The notes: generated by a model from the letters alone, not told the origin. A stretch of 64,000 nt of DNA from Paludibacteraceae bacterium (GCA_905233415.1 CAJOEX010000005.1:62001-126000), one strand, 5' to 3'. Positions 1 through 8,732 are shown, counted from the stretch's first letter. Translations and numbers: made by a program.

Positions 1-564
1 TTTGCCGGCAATCCGGACTTTGCAGAGGCCTTTGCCGTTAAGCACAGTAACATTCTGATTTCCATAAGCCAGGCCTGCGAGGCAATTTGCATCCTCTTTA
101 TTCCGTTCTTCCTCAAGAAGTTCGGTATCAAGAACGTGATGCTGCTTGCCATGTTTGCGTGGGTACTGCGTTTCGCTTTCTTCGGCTTGGGCAACCCGCA
201 AATGCCGGGCGTACTGCTGTTCGTTCTGAGCTGTGTGGTTTACGGCTTTGCATTTGACTTCTTCAATATCTCCGGTGCGTTGTATGTGGATCAGGAAACT
301 GACGAGTCGATGCGTTCGTCCGCACAAGGTCTGTTCATGGTAATGACCAACGGCGTCGGCGCAACTATCGGTACACTGGCAGCACAGGCAGTAGTGAACA
401 AGTTCGTTTTCCATCTGCCGGAGACCGCAGAGTTTATGCAAGTTTGGGACGGCTGGAAAATGTCGTGGTACACATTTGCTGCATATGCGTTCCTTGTAGC
501 TATCGCGTTCTGGATCTTCTTCCCGAAGACTCCGGTGAACAAGAATATTGAAGTAAAACACTAA
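1..564 (+). CDS. Nucleoside permease, NHS-family MFS transporter (5' end outside window)
   Basis: The reading frame is open from base 1 and stops with TAA at 562-564, so only the C-terminal ~187 residues are seen. The segment is strongly hydrophobic, with about five membrane helices. It contains conserved pieces of the nucleoside:H+ symporter (NupG-like) family: FAFDFFNISGALYVDQE, followed by SSAQGLFMVMTNGVGA. Members import nucleosides across the inner membrane using the proton gradient. The last residues are basic and probably cytoplasmic. A three-unit heptad array (569-589) lies directly after the stop, before the next gene. The family call is from recall of its motifs; substrate preference cannot be judged. 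Confidence 0.85.
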   Translation, partial: FAGNPDFAEAFAVKHSNILISISQACEAICILFIPFFLKKFGIKNVMLLAMFAWVLRFAFFGLGNPQMPGVLLFVLSCVVYGFAFDFFNISGALYVDQETDESMRSSAQGLFMVMTNGVGATIGTLAAQAVVNKFVFHLPETAEFMQVWDGWKMSWYTFAAYAFLVAIAFWIFFPKTPVNKNIEVKH

Positions 565-568
565 AATA

Positions 569-589
569 ATTGACAATTGACAATTGACA
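569..589. repeat. Heptad array, 3 x ATTGACA
   Basis: Three perfect 7-bp units fill the 26-bp gap between the permease stop and the GTG start at 591. The same unit family recurs at 12078-12105, 12488-12515, 17794-17842, 57074-57101 and inside a gene at 61331-61365. Confidence 0.9.
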
Positions 590-590
590 A

Positions 591-1256
591 GTGTTTCGCA
601 AAGAACTTTCATACTATTTTGCGACACCTATTGCATACATTGTAATAGGTCTGTACCTCTTGGCTGTCAGTCTTTTCCTTTGGGTTATCCCGGGTCAGTG
701 GAACATCATTGACTCGGGATACGCTCAGACGGACGGACTTTTTATACTCAGTCCCTGGCTCATGATGCTGCTGTGTCCTGCCTTGACAATGCGGTTATTC
801 TCAGAGGAGCGACAAAGCGGCACATGGGACATACTGATGGTGCAACCGGTTTCAATGGCACGAATTGTTGCCGGCAAGTTCTTTGCAGCATGGACATTGA
901 TGCTGTTGGCATTGCTGCCGAATCTGGTGCACTATTTTATCGTTTATTCCATTGCCGAGCCTGTCGGAAATATCGACGGCGGGCAGTTTGCCGGTTCGTT
1001 TATCGGGCTACTGATGCTCAGCGGTACATTCCTGAGTATTGGTATCATTGCAGGCTGCTGGACCAAAAGCCAAATTGTGGCGTACGTATTGGGGGCACTC
1101 GCATGTTTTGTGCTATACTGGGTGTTGCTGCAACATACTTATGAAGCTGTTTCCCGCGGTGTGATCGATTTGCGCGACATACTCGTCTTCGTCATTGTCA
1201 GCTTTATCTGCCTTGCAGGCTCGGTGTTAATTCTCAACAAGATTTCACACAAATGA
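591..1256 (+). CDS. gldF: GldF-like ABC-2 type transporter permease
   Basis: A 221-residue membrane protein with about six helices that matches the gliding-motility GldF permease type. It opens with FRKELSYYFATPIAYIVIG and has the cytoplasmic segment FSEERQSGTWDILMVQPV typical of this group. GldF works with the ATPase GldA and with GldG in gliding Bacteroidetes, but homologues occur in non-gliding gut members. The start is GTG, immediately after the heptad array; no clear Shine-Dalgarno is seen, which is usual in this phylum. The usual partner gldG does not follow. The stop overlaps the next start (ATGA). Export function is inferred and motility cannot be claimed. Confidence 0.75.
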   Translation: MFRKELSYYFATPIAYIVIGLYLLAVSLFLWVIPGQWNIIDSGYAQTDGLFILSPWLMMLLCPALTMRLFSEERQSGTWDILMVQPVSMARIVAGKFFAAWTLMLLALLPNLVHYFIVYSIAEPVGNIDGGQFAGSFIGLLMLSGTFLSIGIIAGCWTKSQIVAYVLGALACFVLYWVLLQHTYEAVSRGVIDLRDILVFVIVSFICLAGSVLILNKISHK

Positions 1257-1750
1257 CCCGAATCGGTCTTCTTTCGGATACACACAGTTATCTCGACAAG
1301 CGAGTGTTTGAGTACTTCGCGGATGTGGACGAGATTTGGCACGCAGGGGATATAGGGTCATTCGAGGTGCTGCAGAAACTGCGCATGTTCAAACCTACCC
1401 GTGCCGTATATGGGAATATGGACGGAGGCGATGTTCGCTATAGCCTCAGCGAGTTTTACCGTTTTCGGGTTGAGGAAGTGAATGTGCTGATGACACACAT
1501 CGGCGGTTATCCGGGACACTATAATCCGTGGCTGCTGCCCATGTTCCAAAAAGAGACACCGCAATTGTTCGTTTGCGGACACAGTCATATCCTCAAAGTT
1601 CAGTATGACCAGACATGGAAAATGCTGACAATGAATCCGGGAGCTGCAGGATTGGAAGGATGGCAAACGGTGCAAACATTGTTACGTTTTAGCATTGACG
1701 AGGCCGAAATTAAGGACTTAGAAGTCGTTGAAATGGCAAAAAAACACTAA
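1253..1750 (+). CDS. YfcE/MJ0936-family metallophosphoesterase
   Basis: A 165-residue calcineurin-like phosphoesterase of the YfcE family. The two-metal-site motifs are all visible: LLSDTHSY (D-x-H) near the start, HAGDIG, YGNMDG (G-N), HIGG, and CGHSH near residue 105. Family members hydrolyse phosphodiesters in vitro, and the physiological substrate is usually unknown. Length is normal. The start overlaps the GldF stop by 4 bp, so the two are translationally coupled. The sequence after the stop is A/T-rich and leads into an independent promoter. Confidence 0.9.
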   Translation: MTRIGLLSDTHSYLDKRVFEYFADVDEIWHAGDIGSFEVLQKLRMFKPTRAVYGNMDGGDVRYSLSEFYRFRVEEVNVLMTHIGGYPGHYNPWLLPMFQKETPQLFVCGHSHILKVQYDQTWKMLTMNPGAAGLEGWQTVQTLLRFSIDEAEIKDLEVVEMAKKH

Positions 1751-1809
1751 AAAAATGCAAAAAAATGCACTTTTTTGCTAAAATATGTTTTATAACATAT
1801 GAAAAAATT

Positions 1810-1839
1810 TTGCCGGTTCAAAAATAAGCAGTACCTTTG
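1810..1839 (+). promoter_or_regulatory. Bacteroidetes-type promoter facing an orphan transcript
   Basis: TTG (1810-1812), a 19-bp spacer ending in GCAG, then TACCTTTG (1832-1839). It points rightwards, but no gene on the plus strand follows before the terminator at 1906-1931. Confidence 0.75.
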
Positions 1840-1845
1840 CACCCG

Positions 1846-1933
1846 AAATCAAGACAACACAATCTTTTTTGTACCTTAAAAATTTAACAGACTAATACCA
1901 TGGAAAAAAGGACGCTGTGAAGCGTCCTTTTTC
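1846..1933 (+). ncRNA. Candidate small RNA of about 85-90 nt
   Basis: A good promoter is followed about 70 bp later by a strong hairpin with a T-run, with no substantial ORF between. The only ORF is a six-codon one starting at 1900 (MEKRTL) whose stop lies inside the hairpin. The 5' end is estimated from the promoter. No known RNA family is recognised. Confidence 0.4.
1906..1931. terminator. Bidirectional intrinsic terminator
   Basis: An 11-bp perfect stem (arms 1906-1916 and 1921-1931) with a GTGA loop, flanked by A-run and T-run on either side, so it can act on both strands. Confidence 0.85.
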
Positions 1934-1947
1934 TTTTTCAAAATATA

Positions 1948-1976
1948 AGAGCCCGCACGGGGAATGTGCAGGCTCT
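1948..1976 (-). terminator. Hairpin downstream of rny
   Basis: Arms 1948-1958 and 1966-1976 pair over 11 bp with one G-U, 7-nt loop. It lies 19 bp after the rny stop on the minus strand and is followed by T-rich sequence. Confidence 0.7.
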
Positions 1977-1994
1977 ACAACTATTCAAAACGAC

Positions 1995-3527
1995 TTACTT
2001 TGCGTAGTTGACAGCACGGGTTTCGCGAATGACGGTAACCTTTACCTGTCCGGGATAAGTCATTTCGTCCTGGATTTTCTTTGCCAAGTCGAACGACAAG
2101 AGTTCGGTATCTTTGTCGGAAATCTTGTCTGCACCAACAATGACGCGAAGTTCACGGCCAGCCTGCAGCGCGTAGGTTTTCACAACTCCCGGGAAGGACA
2201 TTGCCATTGCTTCAAGGTCATTGAGACGTTTCACGTAGGTTTCCACAATTTCGCGTCGTGCTCCCGGACGAGCACCTGAAATGGCGTCACAAGCCTGTAC
2301 AATCGGCGCAATAAGCGTTTCCATTTCACATTCATCATGGTGGGCTCCGACAGCGTTGCAGATGTCGGGTTTCTCACCATACTGTTCGCAAAGCTTCATA
2401 CCGGCTTCGGCGTGCGGCAGGTCCGCGTATTCTTCAGCCACTTTGCCAATGTCGTGGAGCAAACCTGCACGGCGGGCTTTCTTGGTGTTCAAACCAAGTT
2501 CAGCAGCCATCGCTCCGCAAAGGTTGGCTGTTTCACGGGAGTGCTGGAGCAGGTTCTGACCGTATGAAGAACGGTATTTCATCTTGCCGACCAAGCGGAT
2601 AAGTTCGGGGTGCAGGCCATGTACGCCCAAGTCTATCGTAGTGCGTTTGCCGGTTTCAATGATTTCTTCCTCAACCTGTTTGGTTACTTTGGCAACAACT
2701 TCCTCAATACGGGCAGGGTGAATACGTCCGTCCTGAACGAGTTGGTGAAGCGAGAGACGGGCAATCTCACGGCGAATCGGGTCATAGCCGGAAATTGTGA
2801 TAGCTTCAGGCGTATCGTCCACAACAATTTCCACACCAGTAGCCGCTTCCAAAGCACGGATATTTCGTCCTTCACGACCAATAACACGGCCCTTGACTTC
2901 GTCATTGTCGATATGGAAGATGGAAACAGCATTCTCGACTGTTGTTTCCGAAGCGATGCGCTGTATTGTTTGGATAATCAGTTTCTTGGCTTCCTTGTTG
3001 GCAGTCAGGCGCGCTTCGTCCATTGTCTCATTGATGAATGCCATCGCATCGGTTTTGGCTTCGTCACGCATAGCCTCGACGAGTTGTTTCTTGGCGTCTT
3101 CCGCAGACATGCCGGAAAGCTGCTCCAGCTGATGCTGTGCCTGCTTGTGCATCTTGTCAATTTCCTGCGCCTTAAACTCCAACGCTTTCTGCTGGCTGTC
3201 CACCTGTTGCGCACGGTTGTTCAGTTCGTTCTGCTGGCGTTGAAGCTCTCCCTGGCGGGAATTGAGCTGTTGCTCACGCTGCCCGAGCTGCTGCTCACGC
3301 TGCTGTTTTTTCTGTTCATCGGCACGGACTTGATTATCGTGCTCGAGTTTGAGGGCGATAAATTTCTCTTTCGCCTCAACAATTTTGTTCTTTTTGATAA
3401 TTTCCGCTTCTTCTTCCGCTTTTTTGAGCAAGCCAATAGCGGTAAAACGGAAAATCAGGTAACATATGCCGCCACCAAGAATGAATGCGGCAACACCTAT
3501 AATAATGGATAAGATTGTTGGTGACAT
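1995..3527 (-). CDS. rny: Ribonuclease Y
   Basis: A 510-residue protein with the full RNase Y architecture. There is an N-terminal membrane anchor (about residues 4-26), and a long Gln/Glu/Lys-rich coiled coil follows to about residue 190. A KH domain contains [15 protein letters not shown], and an HD domain contains LLHDIGK. RNase Y is a membrane-bound endoribonuclease that starts mRNA decay, and the HD residues bind the catalytic metals. Start ATG at 3527. It is the last gene of a minus-strand group with zapA and the coiled-coil gene, ended by two hairpins at 1948-1976 and 1906-1931. Length and motifs are complete. Confidence 0.97.
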   Translation of the reverse strand: MSPTILSIIIGVAAFILGGGICYLIFRFTAIGLLKKAEEEAEIIKKNKIVEAKEKFIALKLEHDNQVRADEQKKQQREQQLGQREQQLNSRQGELQRQQNELNNRAQQVDSQQKALEFKAQEIDKMHKQAQHQLEQLSGMSAEDAKKQLVEAMRDEAKTDAMAFINETMDEARLTANKEAKKLIIQTIQRIASETTVENAVSIFHIDNDEVKGRVIGREGRNIRALEAATGVEIVVDDTPEAITISGYDPIRREIARLSLHQLVQDGRIHPARIEEVVAKVTKQVEEEIIETGKRTTIDLGVHGLHPELIRLVGKMKYRSSYGQNLLQHSRETANLCGAMAAELGLNTKKARRAGLLHDIGKVAEEYADLPHAEAGMKLCEQYGEKPDICNAVGAHHDECEMETLIAPIVQACDAISGARPGARREIVETYVKRLNDLEAMAMSFPGVVKTYALQAGRELRVIVGADKISDKDTELLSFDLAKKIQDEMTYPGQVKVTVIRETRAVNYAK

Positions 3528-3557
3528 AAGTGAATGTTTTAAATAGTTTGATAATGT

Positions 3558-3854
3558 TTATATTGAAGGCTTCAGCGCCTCGTTTATTCGTTTGTTTAGT
3601 TCGGACAGTTTCTGCCTGACAGGTTCAAGCGATTTGTCCCTGACATCGGCGTGTAATCCGACCGCCGATTCAAGCGCGACGTACATCCAAAGTTTCTCGG
3701 GAGAAGCGTTTTGGAAACGCGCCTGATAAAACTGATATCTTTTGTTTAGCCATGCTGTCGCTTCGCGATAAGTCTGCTCCTTTTCGGGATCGATATCAAG
3801 GGCGACATTATGGATGTCCAGTTTAAGATTAATATGTTGTTTGTAATCACTCAC
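3558..3854 (-). CDS. zapA: Cell division protein ZapA
   Basis: A 98-residue protein that fits ZapA in size and pattern: an N-terminal beta region (INLKLDIHNVALDIDPEKEQTYREA), then a helix with W-LNKRYQFYQARF, and a C-terminal coiled coil. ZapA binds FtsZ in the cytoplasm and bundles filaments at the division site. The start is GTG, and its GTGA overlaps the stop of the upstream coiled-coil gene. In Bacteroidetes zapA commonly precedes rny, as here. Confidence 0.88.
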   Translation of the reverse strand: MSDYKQHINLKLDIHNVALDIDPEKEQTYREATAWLNKRYQFYQARFQNASPEKLWMYVALESAVGLHADVRDKSLEPVRQKLSELNKRINEALKPSI

Positions 3855-4129
3855 TTTTTGAGGATTTCAAGTGCTCTGTCAATTTGAGCGATGATGTTAG
3901 TCAGTTGGCGTTTGGCGTTTTCCTGCTGTTCGGAATCTCCGGCAAGCGCCTTGGCGATTCGGAGCGACTTATGCTGTTCCTGCAAGGTTACGAGCTCCGA
4001 GTGTGTGCGCATCATTTCCTGTCGCTGCCGTTCGTTTTCCTCCTGCAGCGCCTGATAGTCGTTCTGCAAGGAGGAATAACGATTCAGCAACGTCTGAATA
4101 GTTTGTTCTAATGTTTCAAGTTCGGTCAT
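3851..4129 (-). CDS. Short coiled-coil protein upstream of zapA (ZapB-like by position)
   Basis: A 92-residue, highly charged protein that looks like one continuous coiled coil (MTELETLEQTIQTLLNRYSS onward, with repeated L/E/Q heptads) and has no membrane segment. Its stop overlaps the zapA start by 4 bp (GTGA), and its own start overlaps the stop of the DUF3078 gene by 1 bp. Translational coupling to zapA suggests a division role. It resembles ZapB in size and coiled-coil content, but I cannot show homology. Confidence 0.75.
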   Translation of the reverse strand: MTELETLEQTIQTLLNRYSSLQNDYQALQEENERQRQEMMRTHSELVTLQEQHKSLRIAKALAGDSEQQENAKRQLTNIIAQIDRALEILKK

Positions 4130-5274
4130 TAGAAGCTGTATCCGATACCCAGACCGAGAATGCCCATGAACTGAACACGTTCTGCAGCGTGGGTATATTT
4201 GTTACCGTCAGCGTCTGTGAACTCTTTGTCAATCTTCAAGCCGTTGATGTACTTGAGTTCCGTACTAAGCGTAATGTTCAAGCATTTGAGGAACTGATAG
4301 GACAGCAAAACAGTCCAGTCCACGTCGAAGTTACCGAAACGACGGTTGTTATCGCGGCATCCGAGGAAAGTGGCTTTATTTATTTCGTAACCTCTATTAT
4401 TCATTTCAGTCTCGGTATAGTTTACACCTTCGTATTCATAAATACGGACCTTATCCCATTTATACGGAGAGAAGAGTGTGAGTACAGTAGCTAATTTGAA
4501 GTCTTTGTAAGCATAGTTTATTTCACCTTTGAAGTTCAAACCAAGTTCTGCCCGATAGTTGCGATATTGTTTAACGTTCGCATCATCGAAGTACCATGTA
4601 CCATTTGCCTCCTGCAAATGTGTACGGAAGTCAGGATCGTTAGCCTGATAGACACCCGCCTCGAGCATTTCCTGCGTGTACTCGGTATTGTTGGCATCAC
4701 TCACATAAGCCGTTGTGATACGACCAGCAACCGGTGAGAGATAAATCGAGAAATCTGCGCCGTTTACACTCTTTTTCCAGTCAATACCGACAGAGATATC
4801 GGTATAAGACGGAGCAAGAATCATACTGTGAATCGCATCATAGGAATCATCACCCGTATAGGAACGTCCCAAGTCCATTTGTGTTTGGAAGGCAGCCATC
4901 GCAGTAAGGAACCATGTCGGACGGAACTCCCAACCAAACTTTGTGTCAAATTTCAAGTGGTCCGAAGTCTTCTGCAGTTTATCATACTTCTGGTCAATCC
5001 AACTCAAACCGTATTCTACATCGAGGTTGGATTCCCAAGCCATATTGTTCTCTGAATAGAGAAGTTTGAGTTTACCAAAGGTAACGCCGGCAACAGCATT
5101 GTTACCACCGGCAGCCCAGTTCCAAAGGCCTGTAGCATTGGCGTTCAAACCTACAATGCCTGAAACTTTCCAAGGCTTCGGTGCCGGAGCCTCTTCTGCC
5201 GGAGCAGCAGCTTCCTGTGCAAAAGTCATTGCAGCACACATTGTGCAAGCAAGTAAAAGATAAATCTTTTTCAT
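4129..5274 (-). CDS. DUF3078 outer-membrane protein
   Basis: A 381-residue protein with a clear signal peptide (MKKIYLLLACTMCAAMTFAQ), a short Ala/Pro/Glu linker, then WKVSGIVGLNANATGLWNWAAGG-type sequence characteristic of DUF3078 proteins. Alternating amphipathic strands and the terminal aromatic residue (GLGIGYSF) suggest an outer-membrane beta barrel. Function is unknown in the family. It is the first gene of the run toward rny, and its stop overlaps the next start. No standard promoter is evident in the 120 bp upstream, which instead hold an 11-bp repeat array. Confidence 0.82.
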   Translation of the reverse strand: MKKIYLLLACTMCAAMTFAQEAAAPAEEAPAPKPWKVSGIVGLNANATGLWNWAAGGNNAVAGVTFGKLKLLYSENNMAWESNLDVEYGLSWIDQKYDKLQKTSDHLKFDTKFGWEFRPTWFLTAMAAFQTQMDLGRSYTGDDSYDAIHSMILAPSYTDISVGIDWKKSVNGADFSIYLSPVAGRITTAYVSDANNTEYTQEMLEAGVYQANDPDFRTHLQEANGTWYFDDANVKQYRNYRAELGLNFKGEINYAYKDFKLATVLTLFSPYKWDKVRIYEYEGVNYTETEMNNRGYEINKATFLGCRDNNRRFGNFDVDWTVLLSYQFLKCLNITLSTELKYINGLKIDKEFTDADGNKYTHAAERVQFMGILGLGIGYSF

Positions 5275-5343
5275 AAAAACCTATTTAATTTGTTAATGTA
5301 TTGTTGTTATATCATTTTGCCAACGTCATGATGACGTCACGGC

Positions 5344-5398
5344 AATCTATCGTCAATCTATCGTCAATGTATCGTAAATCTAACGTAAATCTATCGTG
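5344..5398. repeat. 11-bp tandem array, 5 units (AATCTATCGTC type)
   Basis: Five contiguous 11-bp units differing at one to three positions: AATCTATCGTC twice, then AATGTATCGTA, AATCTAACGTA and AATCTATCGTG. It lies between the DUF3078 start and the DJ-1 stop. A nearly identical array of six units is at 36234-36299. Confidence 0.95.
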
Positions 5399-5413
5399 TT
5401 TGACAGGGACAAA

Positions 5414-5941
5414 TCAGTACTGCGCGGTATCGTAAACCTGGTCGGCAACATCGGAGCCTTTCACTTTCTCAATGATGCAGAAAGCAAAATCAGCCGCCAA
5501 GCCCGGACCTTTAGCAGTAATGATATTTTTCGATTCAACCACCAATCCACCTACGTAACTTTCGCCAAGGAAAGACTCAAAGCCCGGATAGCACGTAGCC
5601 TGTTTGCCTTTGAGGATTCCAAGTCTGCCCAAAACGGAAGGCGCAGCACAAATGGCAGCAATCAGTTTGTCGGCTTTGTTGTGCTGTTGCAGCAACTCGC
5701 AAAGGCCATTGTGCTGCTCCAAATGTGTCTGACCACCAGGGAGAATAAGCATCTCGGCGTCATCAAAATCCACATTTTCGAACAAGCCATCCGCCTCCAC
5801 CGCAATGTTGTGAGCCCCGAGAACCATCGGTTTACCAGTAATCGAAACCGTTGTGAGCGCAATGTTGGCACGACGCAAAAGGTCAATTGTTGTGATGGCC
5901 TCTATTTCTTCGAAGCCGTTGTCTAAAAACAGATAATTCAT
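5414..5941 (-). CDS. DJ-1/PfpI family protein (DJ-1 type)
   Basis: A 175-residue protein of the DJ-1/ThiJ group. The nucleophile-elbow cysteine is in AAICAAPSVLG (about residue 97), and the early glutamate of the active site is in DNGFEEIEAIT. PGGQTHLE supplies the oxyanion segment. DJ-1 proteins of this class are described as glyoxalase/deglycase-like or chaperone enzymes, and the physiological role here is not known. Start ATG at 5941, 9 bp after the tonB stop on the transcribed strand, so it is probably the last gene of the exbB-exbD-tonB operon. Confidence 0.88.
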   Translation of the reverse strand: MNYLFLDNGFEEIEAITTIDLLRRANIALTTVSITGKPMVLGAHNIAVEADGLFENVDFDDAEMLILPGGQTHLEQHNGLCELLQQHNKADKLIAAICAAPSVLGRLGILKGKQATCYPGFESFLGESYVGGLVVESKNIITAKGPGLAADFAFCIIEKVKGSDVADQVYDTAQY

Positions 5942-5950
5942 AGTTTCTCT

Positions 5951-6769
5951 TTATTTATATTTAAATATATAGGTGATCGTTCCGAACTGTTTGTCGGGAC
6001 GGTCTGTAAAGGAGAACTCAGCTTTATAAGCCGCTTTCACGGCAAGTTGGATGGTGGCGTCATCGGAGACCGTTGTTCCTTCCGTAGCTTTTGCGCTGAC
6101 GACTTTGCCGTTACCGTTGACGATAATCGCAACAACGACCTTTCCTTCCTGGCCGAAGTTGTTGCTGGGAGCCGGAAGACTTTTGCATGAACGCCCTGCC
6201 AGCGACCACGACGTACCGCCAGAAGAGCCGTGACCGACATTGGGATTGCCGCGACGGGAATCGCCTTCGGTGTCTCCGCTCCCGGTAGCACCCGAGCCGT
6301 TATGGCCAAAGAGTGAGCCGAATTGATTGGCTTTGTCAATAGCGGCCTGTTCCTTGGCACGCTGCTCCGCCAAAGCCTGTTCTTTGGCAATGCGCTCCGC
6401 CTCAATGCGCTGCTGTTCTTCACGCTGTTTGCGAAGTCGTTCGGCTTCCGCCTGCTGGCGGGCTTTTTCCTCTTCATCGCGCTGTTTCTGCAAAGCAAGC
6501 GACTCTTCGTCCTCCTGCACCATGAGTTCGTTTGCCGAAGGCTTTGTGGCGGAAGTTGCGGGAGCTGCTGATGCCGAAGGAGACGACTCGGATTCAATCG
6601 GCTGATAGCCTCCACCGTTTTCCGCCACGCCAAAAGCCACCTCAATACCTTCATCCTCCTGCTCGCGCACCGAGTAAATGCGGATGAACCACAGCAGCAG
6701 GAAAATAAGCAGCATCACAAGAAGTGTGCCGACAGATGCAATGGTATTTGAACGGCGTTTAGTGACCAT
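5951..6769 (-). CDS. tonB: Energy transducer TonB-like/TolA-like protein
   Basis: About 272 residues. One N-terminal membrane helix (VGTLLVMLLIFLLLWFIRIY) is followed by a long Glu/Arg/Gln coiled coil, a Gly/Ser-rich link, and a C-terminal domain with GKVVVAIIVNGNGKVVSAK, the TonB C-terminal pattern. With ExbB and ExbD it carries proton-motive energy to outer-membrane TonB-dependent transporters. The start is taken as ATG at 6769, overlapping exbD by 11 bp; a TTG four codons upstream is possible. It lacks a strongly Pro-rich spacer and uses a coiled coil, as TolA does. Confidence 0.85.
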   Translation of the reverse strand: MVTKRRSNTIASVGTLLVMLLIFLLLWFIRIYSVREQEDEGIEVAFGVAENGGGYQPIESESSPSASAAPATSATKPSANELMVQEDEESLALQKQRDEEEKARQQAEAERLRKQREEQQRIEAERIAKEQALAEQRAKEQAAIDKANQFGSLFGHNGSGATGSGDTEGDSRRGNPNVGHGSSGGTSWSLAGRSCKSLPAPSNNFGQEGKVVVAIIVNGNGKVVSAKATEGTTVSDDATIQLAVKAAYKAEFSFTDRPDKQFGTITYIFKYK

Positions 6770-7172
6770 GTCTCGTAGCAATGACGAGTTTCATCTTGTG
6801 CTGATTGGCAATGTCCAACACGTTAACTACTTCTTTATAAGCGATGTCTTGGTCAGCGTGTAAAGCAATATACATAGTGGAATCCATCTGCTGGATACCA
6901 CAGAGATAGCTCTCCAAGTCCTCCACGTTGATTGCAACGGGCTTCTCACGACCAAGTGCCACGAAGTAATTGCCGAGGTTGTCAATACTAACCTTAGCCA
7001 CAACCTGCTTCGTGTTCGTTTTCGCTTTTGCCTGCGGAAGATTGATTTTAATATCATTGGGTGAGGACATCGTAGATGCCATGACAAAGAAAAGCAGCAA
7101 GAGGAAAATCAAGTCCGTCATGCTGGACATCGCAAAGGTTGCCTCTACCCTATTTCGTCTTTTCAGACTCAT
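6759..7172 (-). CDS. exbD: ExbD/TolR biopolymer transport protein
   Basis: A 137-residue protein with one N-terminal membrane helix, SSMTDLIFLLLLFFVMAST. This contains the conserved membrane aspartate (Asp about residue 19) needed for proton flow in ExbD/TolR. The periplasmic part has the usual pattern, with ALHADQDIAYKEVVNVLDIA near the C-terminus. It sits between exbB and tonB in one minus-strand operon and overlaps tonB at its 3' end. Confidence 0.92.
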   Translation of the reverse strand: MSLKRRNRVEATFAMSSMTDLIFLLLLFFVMASTMSSPNDIKINLPQAKAKTNTKQVVAKVSIDNLGNYFVALGREKPVAINVEDLESYLCGIQQMDSTMYIALHADQDIAYKEVVNVLDIANQHKMKLVIATRHGH

Positions 7173-7206
7173 TGTTAAAAGGTTAAATTGTTAAACTGTT
7201 AAATTG

Positions 7207-7899
7207 TTATGCGGGTTCGTTGAGGAGGTCCATAAACTCCAGTGTCCGGGATTCAAGACCACGAACCACCCGGTCAATACGTGCAACCAAGAAGTTGTAC
7301 GCAAACATGGCGAGAATACCGACAATCAGACCGCCGATGGTGGTTACCATCGCCTGATACATACCCTCGCTGAGCGCGGACATCTCAATGACACCACTTG
7401 CATTCTGCGCCATATTGAAGAAAGTCTGCACCATACCGAGAACGGTTCCGAGGAAACCAAGCATAGGTGCTCCTGCAGCAATAGTTGCCATAATGACAAG
7501 GCCTTTCTCCAGTTTGCCGACTTCGAGATTACCTACGTTTTCAATCGCGACCTGCACATCCTGCATCGGCCGACCAATACGGGAAATACCCTTCTCTACC
7601 ATGCGGGAAGCCGGTGTGTCAGTCTGCTTGCAGAGGTTGACGGCAGAATCGATCTTGCCCTCGTGGATATAATCACGAATACGGTCCATGAAAGACTTAT
7701 CCTCTTTCGTGGCAGATTTGAGCACGACCATGCGTTCAATAAAGATATAAACACCCCACGCGAGAAGCAAAGCCAGAATAATCATAATCCAGCCGCCATA
7801 TTGCGCCATAGTCCAAAGATTGATTGACTCCTGAACGGGTTCTTCTACGGTTGCGAGGCTCTCAGCCATCGCGTCCAATGTATCAATTTGCAAAAACAT
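7207..7899 (-). CDS. exbB: MotA/TolQ/ExbB proton channel family protein
   Basis: A 230-residue membrane protein with three helices: about residues 35-55, then two near 130-160 and 175-200. The family signature APMLGFLGTVLGMVQTF is present, followed by TTIGGLIVGILAMFAYN. It forms the proton channel with ExbD. A leader of about 25 residues before the first helix is longer than in enterobacterial ExbB but normal in Bacteroidetes. The 70 bp between this start and the pdxJ stop are filled by a 7/8-bp repeat array (7906-7969). Confidence 0.93.
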   Translation of the reverse strand: MFLQIDTLDAMAESLATVEEPVQESINLWTMAQYGGWIMIILALLLAWGVYIFIERMVVLKSATKEDKSFMDRIRDYIHEGKIDSAVNLCKQTDTPASRMVEKGISRIGRPMQDVQVAIENVGNLEVGKLEKGLVIMATIAAGAPMLGFLGTVLGMVQTFFNMAQNASGVIEMSALSEGMYQAMVTTIGGLIVGILAMFAYNFLVARIDRVVRGLESRTLEFMDLLNEPA

Positions 7900-7905
7900 A
7901 ATAGT

Positions 7906-7969
7906 ATTTACGATTTAGCGATTTACGATTTAGCGATTTACGATTTGGCGATTTATGATTTAGCGATTT
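7906..7969. repeat. 7+8-bp alternating array between pdxJ and exbB
   Basis: Four and a half copies of a 15-bp period made of TTTACGA plus TTTAGCGA variants, reaching to the pdxJ stop codon. The reverse-complement family (AAATCGT/AAATCGCC) recurs at 59305-59339. Confidence 0.9.
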
Positions 7970-8694
7970 TATGCATTTTCGATGACCAACGCGTCACGGT
8001 AGCGTTTGATGGTTTCCTGAATACCGAGATACAGGGCATCGGAGATGATAGCGTGACCGATACTAACCTCCGCCACCCAGGGGAAAGCCTTAATGAGCGG
8101 ACGAAGATTTTCCATATTCAGGTCGTGCCCCATATTCACACCAAGTCCCAATTCACGGGCTTTTTCAGCGGCAGGACGCAAATAATCCAACGCGCGCTCG
8201 GGACTCAGTTCGAACAGTTTCACGTACGGACCTGTATAAATCTCTACACGGTCTGCACCTGTTTTCTTGGCATATTCCACCATCTCGACATTCGCATCCA
8301 CAAAGATGCTCACGCGAATCCGTTTAGAGTGCAGTTCATCCACAATTGCCTGCAGGTAATTGAGGTAATGACGGACATTCCAACCGTGATTACTCGTCAG
8401 CTGCGTCGGTGAATCCGGCACAAGCGTCACTTGGTCGGGACAAACATCCATGACGAGTTCCATAAATTCCTCCGTCGGGTTACCCTCCACATTCAATTCG
8501 GTTTTGATAAGGGATTTGAGCTGATAAACATCCTCCTTGCGGATGTGTCGCTCATCCGGACGCGGGTGAACAGTAATTCCCTGTGCGCCAAACAGTTCGC
8601 AGTCAAGCGCGAACTTTTCAACATCGGGAGTATTGGCTCCGCGAGCGTTACGCAGGGTAGCCACTTTGTTGATATTTACACTAAGTTTGGTCAT
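7969..8694 (-). CDS. pdxJ: Pyridoxine 5'-phosphate synthase
   Basis: A 241-residue PdxJ, which condenses 1-deoxyxylulose 5-phosphate with 3-amino-2-oxopropyl phosphate to pyridoxine 5'-phosphate. Seen are LSVNINKVATLRNARG at the N-terminus, ITVHPRPDERHI with the catalytic histidine, TLVPDSPTQLTS, and VNMGHDLNMEN. I chose ATG at 8694, which gives the canonical N-terminus; the longer open frame runs through the promoter. It heads the exbB-exbD-tonB operon and is divergent from nadK. One of its substrates is the product of Dxs, whose gene is damaged at 36489-38450. Confidence 0.96.
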   Translation of the reverse strand: MTKLSVNINKVATLRNARGANTPDVEKFALDCELFGAQGITVHPRPDERHIRKEDVYQLKSLIKTELNVEGNPTEEFMELVMDVCPDQVTLVPDSPTQLTSNHGWNVRHYLNYLQAIVDELHSKRIRVSIFVDANVEMVEYAKKTGADRVEIYTGPYVKLFELSPERALDYLRPAAEKARELGLGVNMGHDLNMENLRPLIKAFPWVAEVSIGHAIISDALYLGIQETIKRYRDALVIENA

Positions 8695-8732
8695 ATATTC
8701 TCCTATTTTCGTGATATTTTCATAAAACGCCG

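Noticed and set aside
5344-5398. CRISPR array
   Set aside because: Units of 11 bp are contiguous without spacers and no cas genes occur in the window; the same holds for the other arrays.
7888-8412. 174-codon plus-strand frame starting in the array at 7906, with IYDLA peptide repeats
   Set aside because: It only reads the 15-bp array and then the antisense of pdxJ.
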